Shown here: positions 58,497-64,000 of the stretch, piece by piece
Layout: every line of letters begins with the position of its first letter
How positions within the stretch are numbered: position 1 is the stretch's first letter
NCBI GenBank assembly: GCA_020637615.1
Contig: JACKKC010000011.1
Coordinates: forward strand, 1 to 64,000
Length of the DNA stretch: 64,000 nt
Reading direction: 5' to 3'
From: Rhodovulum sp.
GTDB lineage: Bacteria; Pseudomonadota; Alphaproteobacteria; Rhodobacterales; Rhodobacteraceae
Notes under the pieces: model-generated
The model's input: the letters and a program-made list of their open reading frames with translations, nothing else
Database searches by the model: none
What the model was told of the DNA's origin: nothing
Position numbers and translations under genes: made by a program

Positions 58497-59426
58497 ATGC
58501 GGCTACGCTTCAAACTCAACCACCTCTACCAGGGGCAGAACGCGCCGTTCCTCCACGCCGTCGATGCCGGCCTGTTCCGGCAGGCGGGCCTCGAGGTCGA
58601 GTTCGTCGAGGGATTCAGTTCCTCGCAGGTCAGCCGGGCGCTCCTCGCGGGAGATGCGGAGATCGGCTTCGGCGACGTGACCAACGTCCTTGAAGGGGCA
58701 ATTCGCAGCGGCGAGGCGCCCATCCGCGCCCTGATGCCCATCTACGTGCGGAGCCCCTGCAGCCTCGGCTATCATCGCCGTGCCGTTCCGCTTGCGCTCG
58801 AGGACATCGACGGCGCCGTCCTCTGCGGCCCGGACGGCGACACGTCGGCGAGGCTCCTGCCGCTGCTCCTCGCCCGAAACGGCCTTGGGGACGTCCGCTA
58901 CGGGTTTCGTGTCGTTGCGCCCGCCGAGCGCGACCGGATGGTCGCTGCTCGCGAGGTGCTGGCGGCGACCTGCTTCGATGCGACCCTCAAGTTCGCGATG
59001 CGCATGCGCGGCCACGACAGTTCCGATATCGAGTTCCTCTATTTCGCGGACCACGGCCTCGACGTCTATTCAAGCGCCCTGCTCTGTCTTTCCAGTGTCC
59101 TCGAGGCGAGACCGGGCCTCGCCACGACACTCTCGCGCGTCGTGCGCACGGCGTGGCAGGCCTGCGCGGCCGACCCCGACCTCGGCGTGCGGGCGGTGAT
59201 CGCTCGTGCCCCCGCGCTCGACCCCGGCATCGTGCGGGAACAGCTCGAGTGGGTGCTCGCCAATCAGGTATTCTGCCCCACGCAAGCCCCCTTCCGCTTC
59301 CTTCGCGACGACCGGCGGTGGCACGACACGCTCCACGTCGCGCAATTTGGCGCGACCGGTTCCTGGGAACTCGGCCCCGAGACCGCGGGACTCGCCGATA
59401 GCATTCTCCGCCCCGCCTTCCACTGA
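58497..59426 (+). CDS. NMT1/THI5-type substrate-binding domain protein without a signal peptide
   Basis: ATG 58497 starts MRLRFKLNHLYQGQNAPFLH, which is directly the fold's first strand. FRQAGLEVEFVEGFSSSQVS and RALLAGDAEIGFGDVTNVLE are typical of NitT/TauT-type binding proteins such as ThiY or SsuA. The length is 309 residues. No export signal is visible at this start or at the longer alternatives (ATG 58473, 58338), which is unusual: it may be cytoplasmic or its start misjudged. It is divergent from the polar amino acid importer and lacks its own permease. Confidence 0.7.
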   Translation: MRLRFKLNHLYQGQNAPFLHAVDAGLFRQAGLEVEFVEGFSSSQVSRALLAGDAEIGFGDVTNVLEGAIRSGEAPIRALMPIYVRSPCSLGYHRRAVPLALEDIDGAVLCGPDGDTSARLLPLLLARNGLGDVRYGFRVVAPAERDRMVAAREVLAATCFDATLKFAMRMRGHDSSDIEFLYFADHGLDVYSSALLCLSSVLEARPGLATTLSRVVRTAWQACAADPDLGVRAVIARAPALDPGIVREQLEWVLANQVFCPTQAPFRFLRDDRRWHDTLHVAQFGATGSWELGPETAGLADSILRPAFH

Positions 59427-59891
59427 GCGGCGGGACTATCGCCTGTTGCCCGCCAACGACGTATTGGGCCAAGTGCCCGGCGACCCCTGAATTCGGGGTG
59501 CCGTCGCATTGCATCCGACGGCGACAAGCTCAAACGTCACTTCCTCGCGGCAGCCCAGATCGCCGCCGCTTTCTCCCACTGGCTCGGTTGGGTCCGCAGC
59601 TTGGGAGCGCAACTCCTCCCCCTCGCAAACCCGCGCTGTGGCCTGGTCACGGGCTGACACGGACTCGTCGCCAGGTTGCTTGATTCGGTTGCCCTCGAAG
59701 TCCCAACGGCTTTCCGCGATGGCGGCGGCTTGACAAAGGTTATGTGCCGGTGCGGCGCGCATCCGAACTGAAGGGCCTCGGCGTCATATCTCCTTTCCGG
59801 AGCCACCGGTTAATGCCACGAAAATGCAAGGGCTTGCTGCGCACCGCTTGCTCGCAACGCCCCGCGCTCCCAACGGCGCCTGAATTAACGA
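59427..59891. other. Intergenic region before the Rieske operon, no gene seen
   Basis: About 465 bases between the NMT1-type gene and the promoter of the next operon contain short frames only. None has protein character or a ribosome binding site of note. Confidence 0.45.
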
Positions 59892-59952
59892 TTGACAAGC
59901 CTCCGCCCCGTGGGCGATAAGATGTGAACACATAGTTCATTTGTGAACACAT
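59892..59952 (+). promoter_or_regulatory. Promoter with paired operator-like repeats for the Rieske operon
   Basis: TTGACA (59892-59897) and a -10-like GATAAG/TAAGAT (59916-59923) lie 18-20 bases apart. TGTGAACACAT occurs twice as an exact direct repeat, at 59923-59933 and 59942-59952, a 19-base period (about two helical turns). Each copy is itself near-palindromic (TGTG..CACA), and GAAC..GTTC between them adds another inverted arm. Bound protein would overlap the transcription start, fitting a repressor. The regulator is not identified in the window. Confidence 0.65.
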
Positions 59953-59973
59953 GCTCTGAAGGAGGTCAGCGAG

Positions 59974-60276
59974 GTGGACGCTTTCAAGGATCGGCTTTCG
60001 CAGCGGGCTCGCGACACCAGCCGTCCCGCCCTGGCGCACCAGTGCCGCGGCCGAGAGATAACGCCCGCCGAGGCTGCGCTGGCAGAGGCGCTGATGGCGA
60101 TCTACGGCGAGGGCACGCATGACTATGCGGCCGTGGCCGAGGCGCTCGCCGCGAAGGGGGTCACGGCGCCGATGTCGGGGCGCACCGACTGGACCGAGGC
60201 GCTGCTCACCGCCGAACTGGCGGGAATCAACGGCGAGCTCGATGCGGCCTATGCGGAGCATGGCTATGGCGCTTGA
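59974..60276 (+). CDS. Small recombinase-like helix-turn-helix protein
   Basis: GTG 59974 has a strong AAGGAGGT site eight bases upstream. The 100-residue protein is helical: PAEAALAEALMAIYGEGTHD, then YAAVAEALAAKGVTAPMSGR and TDWTEALLTAELAGINGELD. It resembles the small recombinase-like HTH proteins found next to Rieske oxygenase and cupin genes. Its role is unknown; it is too small for a recombinase. It is the first gene of the operon and overlaps the ABC ATPase gene. Confidence 0.65.
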   Translation: MDAFKDRLSQRARDTSRPALAHQCRGREITPAEAALAEALMAIYGEGTHDYAAVAEALAAKGVTAPMSGRTDWTEALLTAELAGINGELDAAYAEHGYGA

Positions 60277-61036
60277 GTTCCGCGGCGTCACCAAGCAGTT
60301 CACCACGAACTCGGGCGCCGTGCTGACCGCGATCCGGGACGTGACCTTCAAGGTGAACGAGGGCGAGTTCGTCTCCGTCGTCGGCCCGTCCGGCTGCGGC
60401 AAGTCGACCCTGCTGTCGATGACCGCGGGCCTCTACCAGCCGACGACCGGCGAGGTGCTGGTCAGCGACCAGCCGGTGACCGGGCCGAACGACCACGTCG
60501 GCTTCATGCTGCAGAAGGATCTGCTGCTGCCCTGGCGCAACATCGTGAAGAACATCGAGTTCGGGCTCGAGGCGCGCGGCGCCGCCCCCGGACCGCGGCG
60601 CGAGCGGGCGATGGCCGAGCTCAAGCGCTGCCACCTCGCCGGCTTCGAGAACCACTATCCCTACCAGCTCTCCGGCGGCATGCGGCAGCGCGCGGCGCTG
60701 GCACGCACGCTTGCCATCGACCCCGAGATCATCCTGCTCGACGAGCCCTTCTCGGCGCTCGACGCCCAGACCAAGCTCCTCCTGCAGGACAGCTTCGCCG
60801 CGACCATCGCCGAGAGCGGCAAGACCACCCTCCTCATCACCCACGACCTCTCCGAGGCGGTGCTGATGTCGGACCGCATCCTCGTCCTCTCCGAGCGGCC
60901 GGGCACGGTGCTCACCGAGATCAAGGTCGAGCTGCCGCACCGCGCCCACCCCTTGAAGCGGCGGGTGATGCCGGAGGTCGGCGAATACGCCGGCCAGATC
61001 TTCCGGCACCTGAAGCTCGAAGAAAAAGCCATCTGA
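60266..61036 (+). CDS. NitT/TauT-type ABC transporter ATP-binding protein
   Basis: ATG 60266 (MALEFRGVTKQFTTNSGAVL) is chosen because GGAG lies seven bases upstream; ATG 60260 is an alternative. The 256-residue ATPase has Walker A (GPSGCGKST), the Q-loop FMLQKDLLLPWRNI, signature LSGGMRQRAALART, Walker B (IILLDEPFSALD) and H-loop (LITHDLSEAV), with the SsuB/TauB style. It would drive the importer made with the next two genes. Confidence 0.92.
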   Translation: MALEFRGVTKQFTTNSGAVLTAIRDVTFKVNEGEFVSVVGPSGCGKSTLLSMTAGLYQPTTGEVLVSDQPVTGPNDHVGFMLQKDLLLPWRNIVKNIEFGLEARGAAPGPRRERAMAELKRCHLAGFENHYPYQLSGGMRQRAALARTLAIDPEIILLDEPFSALDAQTKLLLQDSFAATIAESGKTTLLITHDLSEAVLMSDRILVLSERPGTVLTEIKVELPHRAHPLKRRVMPEVGEYAGQIFRHLKLEEKAI

Positions 61037-61067
61037 CGACAGCCATTCCCAACAGGGGGACGACGAC

Positions 61068-62039
61068 ATGAAGCGCCTGTTCCTGACCACCGTCGCGGCC
61101 GCCGCGATCTCTTTCGCCGCCGCGGCGGATGCCGCCGAGGAGGTGACCTACCTCTTCCCGGCCCCGGACTTCCTGCCCGCCTTCGCGCCCTTCCAACTCG
61201 CCAAGGCCAAGGGCTACTTCGACGAGGCCGGGCTCGACGTGACCTTCCAGGTCGGCAAGGGCGGCGCCGACGTCGCGACCCAGGTCGCCGCCGGCAACGC
61301 CGACATGGGCGGCGGCATCGGCGACACGCCGATCATCGTCCGCGCCAACGGCCTCGACATCCGTGGCGTGGCGCTGCTCGGCGGTCGCGGCCTGACCCAG
61401 CTGGCCTGGCGCAAGGACAGCGGCATCACCGGCCCCGCCGACTTCAAGGGCAAGAACGTCGGCGTGCTCTCCTTCCAGGACACCACCTATTACAACCTGC
61501 TCGGCGTGCTCGCCTCCGCCGGCCTCGACAAGAGCGAGGCGAACATCCAGGGCGTCGGCCCGGGCGGCATCATCCAGCTGATGATCGCCGGCAATCTCGA
61601 CGCGATGTCGGGCGTGCCGGAATGGATCGCCGCGGTCGAGGGCGGCGGCGTCGAGGTCGAGCAGATGCCGGTCGACGAGGTCTTCCCGGCGATGGCCCAG
61701 GCGATCATCGCCTCCGACGCGACGATCGCCGAGCGGCCCGAGGTGGTGAAGGGCTTCGTCAACGCCGTCCTGCACGCGGTTCGCGACATCGAGGCCGACC
61801 CGGCCCAGGCCGCGCAGGACTTCGTCGCCGCGGTGCCGCAGCACGCCGGCAAGGAGGCCGAGGTGCAGGCGATCCTCGAAGCCTATGCCGCGAAGGTCTA
61901 TCCCCAGGCCGAAGGCCAGCCGCTCGGCACCTTCGATCCCGAGCGGATCAAGGCGGTGCAGGATTTCTACATGGACGCGGGCGTCGTGCAGACCGCCATC
62001 CCGGTCGAGGACCTCTACACCAACGAGTTCGTGCAATGA
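61068..62039 (+). CDS. NitT/TauT-type ABC transporter substrate-binding protein
   Basis: The 323-residue NMT1-like protein has a signal peptide (MKRLFLTTVAAAAISFAAAA, cleavage near DAAE). FQLAKAKGYFDEAGLDVTFQ, VGKGGADVATQVAAGNADMG and GGGIGDTPIIVRANGLDIRG are typical of the fold. It delivers an organic compound (nitrogen-, sulfur- or aromatic-type) to the permease. Its stop overlaps the permease start (ATGA). The ligand is unknown, but the Rieske oxygenase downstream probably acts on it. Confidence 0.9.
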   Translation: MKRLFLTTVAAAAISFAAAADAAEEVTYLFPAPDFLPAFAPFQLAKAKGYFDEAGLDVTFQVGKGGADVATQVAAGNADMGGGIGDTPIIVRANGLDIRGVALLGGRGLTQLAWRKDSGITGPADFKGKNVGVLSFQDTTYYNLLGVLASAGLDKSEANIQGVGPGGIIQLMIAGNLDAMSGVPEWIAAVEGGGVEVEQMPVDEVFPAMAQAIIASDATIAERPEVVKGFVNAVLHAVRDIEADPAQAAQDFVAAVPQHAGKEAEVQAILEAYAAKVYPQAEGQPLGTFDPERIKAVQDFYMDAGVVQTAIPVEDLYTNEFVQ

Positions 62040-62857
62040 GCAGCGCGACCGCAACCGCCCCGGCCGTGAACGCCGCCGCAACGACCCGCCCCCGCGAGTC
62101 CCGCGCCGCGCTCTATGCGAGCCTCGGGTTGCTCGCGCTGCTGCTCGTCGCCTGGCAGATCCTGCCCACGGCCCTGGCGGTGCCGAAGTACATCATCCCC
62201 ACGCTCTCGGACTGCCTCGTCGAGTTCGGCCGGATGTGGACGAGCGAGAGCCTGCTCGCCAATACCGCCTCGACCGCGCTCTACACCATCCTCGGCTTCG
62301 CCATCGGCAGCGCCCTCGGCGCGGCGCTCGGCTATCTGCTCGGCATGTCCGAGTTCTGGGAGAAGGTGCTCTCGCCCTATATCCTGGCGCTGCAGATCGC
62401 GCCCAAGGTCGCCTTCGCGCCGCTCTTCATCATGTGGTTCGGCTACAACGCCATGCCGAAGCTGCTGGTCACGGTGCTGATCGTGTTCTTCCCGGTGCTC
62501 GTCAACGTGCTGCAGGCGATGCGGACCGTCGACCGCGACCTGGTGAACCTGGCGCGGGCCTACAACCTCTCGCGGTTCCAGATCTTTCTGAAAGTGGAGA
62601 TGCCCTCGACGCTGCCGAACCTGATGGCGGGCCTGCGCATCGCCTCGACCCTCGCGGTCATCGGCGTCACGGTGGGCGAACTCGTCGGTGGCAACACCGG
62701 CCTCGGCTTCCTGATCTCCTACGGCGGCGGCCAGGCGAATGCGGCGATGGTCTTCAACGCGATCATCCTGCTGACCGTCATCGGCTTCCTGCTCTACTCC
62801 GCGCTCGTCCGCGCCGAGACCCGCCTGCTCCACTACCTGCCCAAGGCACAGTTCTGA
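62036..62857 (+). CDS. NitT/TauT-type ABC transporter permease
   Basis: The 273-residue BPD-type permease starts MSSATATAPAVNAAATTRPR and has about six helices. Its EAA loop is DLVNLARAYNLSRFQIFLKV, and TVGELVGGNTGLGFLISYGG is the family hallmark near the C-terminus. It forms the channel for the ATPase and binding protein encoded just before it. The cupin gene follows after about 45 bases. Confidence 0.92.
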   Translation: MSSATATAPAVNAAATTRPRESRAALYASLGLLALLLVAWQILPTALAVPKYIIPTLSDCLVEFGRMWTSESLLANTASTALYTILGFAIGSALGAALGYLLGMSEFWEKVLSPYILALQIAPKVAFAPLFIMWFGYNAMPKLLVTVLIVFFPVLVNVLQAMRTVDRDLVNLARAYNLSRFQIFLKVEMPSTLPNLMAGLRIASTLAVIGVTVGELVGGNTGLGFLISYGGGQANAAMVFNAIILLTVIGFLLYSALVRAETRLLHYLPKAQF

Positions 62858-62904
62858 CCTAGGGCCGGCAACCACCCAACCACTTGGTTCCACAGGAGAC
62901 GACC

Positions 62905-63459
62905 ATGTCCGCTGTTCCGAAGAAGTTCCCGTCGATCGAGCCCGAAGACGTGATGATCCCCGAGGGCAAGAGCCTCGGCGACTGGATCGAGAGCCGGACC
63001 GCCCGCTACGCGACCCGCACGCTGGACTGGGACGCGCTCAAGTTCCAGGCGGACTACGACCCGATCTACCGCCGCGCCCAGATGCGCTACATCGGCACCG
63101 GCGCCACCGGTGTCACCGACGACGAGAACGTGATCCCGGCGGAGAACTTCACCTTCTCGACCATGGTGCTGCCGGCCGGCTGCGAGGGCCCGCTGCACAT
63201 CCACCGCGACGCCGAGGAGGTGTTCTTCATCCTCAAGGGCCACAAGGTCCGCTTCTTCATCGAGCACAAGGGCGAGCTGGTCGAGACCGTGCTCTCCGAG
63301 CGCGACATGGTCTCGGTGCCGCCGGGCCTCTACCGCGGCCTGCGCAACGAGGGCATCGAGGAGGCGCTGATGTGCGTGCTCATCGGCAACCCGAAGCCGG
63401 TCACGCCGACCTATCCGCCCGACCACCCCGTCTCGCAGATCAAGCGCGACAAGAAGTGA
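62905..63459 (+). CDS. Cupin-domain protein
   Basis: ATG 62905 (MSAVPKKFPSIEPEDVMIPE), with AGGAG upstream, begins a 184-residue protein. The single cupin has PAGCEGPLHIHRDAEEVFFI with H98, H100 and E104/E105 as likely metal ligands, and a second strand motif MVSVPPGLYRGLRNEGIEEA. It may be an auxiliary, isomerase or dioxygenase acting with the Rieske enzyme encoded next. Many cupins lack known activity, so the function is open. Confidence 0.82.
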   Translation: MSAVPKKFPSIEPEDVMIPEGKSLGDWIESRTARYATRTLDWDALKFQADYDPIYRRAQMRYIGTGATGVTDDENVIPAENFTFSTMVLPAGCEGPLHIHRDAEEVFFILKGHKVRFFIEHKGELVETVLSERDMVSVPPGLYRGLRNEGIEEALMCVLIGNPKPVTPTYPPDHPVSQIKRDKK

Positions 63460-63515
63460 CTTGCGCCGGGGGGCGCCCGGTGCCCCCCGCAGACCCGAGG
63501 CCGCAGGAGACAGCC

Positions 63516-64000
63516 ATGACAGCCATCGACAAGAAGACGCTCATCGAAGAGCGGGTGAATACCGGCCTCCTCGGCCAGTGGTATCCGGTCGCCAAGTCGG
63601 TCGAGGTGAAGGGCACCCGTCCGCATGGCGTGAAGGCCCTCGGCCAGAAGCTGGTGCTCTGGCGCGACGCCAGCGGCAAGATCAACTGCATCGAGGACTT
63701 CTGCCCGCACCGCGGCGCGCCGCTCTCCTACGGCGAGGTCCACGAGGGCAACATCGGCTGCCGCTACCACGGCGTCATCGTCAACGGCGAAGGCGTGGTG
63801 GTCCGGGTCCCGGCGATGCCGGAATGCGCGCTCGAGGGCCGCAAGGCGCTCAAGTCCTTCGCGACGACCGAGTCGAACGACGCCGTCTTCGTCTACTTCC
63901 CCTCGGTCGAGCAGCCCGAGCCGCCCGCGCTCGTGCTGCCGAAGGAGCTGGTCAGCGACGCCTGGACCGGCTTCCTCTGCACCTCGGTCTGGGAGTGCAA
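63516..64000 (+). CDS. Rieske non-heme iron oxygenase alpha subunit, cut by the right edge
   Basis: ATG 63516 (MTAIDKKTLIEERVNTGLLG) has GCAGGAGA upstream. The Rieske [2Fe-2S] domain is complete: C63-x-H65 (CPHRGAPLS) and C82-x2-H85 (CRYHG), with GQWYPVAKSVEVKG before it. About 161 residues are visible; the catalytic domain with the 2-His-1-Asp iron site lies outside. Such enzymes hydroxylate or demethylate aromatic or other unreactive compounds with electrons from a reductase. Its operon suggests the substrate is the compound imported by the NitT/TauT-type transporter. Confidence 0.9.
   Translation, partial: MTAIDKKTLIEERVNTGLLGQWYPVAKSVEVKGTRPHGVKALGQKLVLWRDASGKINCIEDFCPHRGAPLSYGEVHEGNIGCRYHGVIVNGEGVVVRVPAMPECALEGRKALKSFATTESNDAVFVYFPSVEQPEPPALVLPKELVSDAWTGFLCTSVWEC

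Overview
The window is GC-rich chromosomal DNA of an alphaproteobacterium, most likely Rhodobacterales. The evidence is the codon bias, the hisA-hisF-hisE order, the oxidised-sugar catabolic genes, the many ABC importers with periplasmic binding proteins, and the types of insertion sequence (IS). This placement is inferred from gene content; no rRNA gene is present to confirm it.

Layout. 1-459: a membrane-type protein leaving the left edge. 781-7435: a unique cluster of a holin-like/GH108 muramidase fusion, an exported protein with three tail-collar-like modules and an orphan 1218-residue protein. 7604-11735: a ugpBAEC-type ABC importer. 11964-15252: a sugar-acid catabolic group (mutarotase, enolase-superfamily dehydratase, IclR regulator, lactonase-type amidohydrolase). 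15456-17294: hisA-hisF-hisE, followed by tRNA-Arg(CCG). 17781-22957: a patchwork of small genes (alpha/beta hydrolase, IS3 relic, AAC(3)-I-like acetyltransferase, two PhnB/VOC proteins, TetR, YCII, RibD-like reductase, HxlR). 23219-24130: a probable L-2-keto-3-deoxyarabonate dehydratase. 24511-31878: a complete lactate module (dld, lldP, lutA, lutB, lutC and a divergent GntR regulator).

31970-45620 is an IS island. It holds two pairs of IS630-type elements in direct orientation, an IS256-type element, a truncated IS21-type element, fragments of IS5 and IS3 elements, two colliding IS3 elements and one intact-looking IS5/IS1031-type element. Enclosed in it are a 2OG-Fe(II) oxygenase gene, a beta-solenoid surface protein gene cut off by an IS, and tRNA-Val(TAC). 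Most transposase genes are broken.

45667-53507 is a carbohydrate uptake unit: binding protein, two permeases (one frameshifted in this sequence), ATPase, divergent AraC regulator and a GH3 glycosidase. It would import and hydrolyse a beta-linked oligosaccharide. 53897-56059 is a TonB-dependent receptor. 56263-58390 is a polar amino-acid type ABC importer without an ATPase gene, followed by an NMT1-type protein lacking a signal peptide. 59974-64000 begins a co-directional operon: small HTH protein, NitT/TauT-type ABC importer, cupin, and a Rieske oxygenase running off the right edge. It starts behind a strong promoter-like region with paired operator-like repeats and looks like an uptake-plus-oxidation pathway for an unknown compound.

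The strongest candidates for something undescribed are the holin-muramidase fusion with its two orphan partners (possibly a lysis-type export device) and the NitT/TauT-cupin-Rieske operon.
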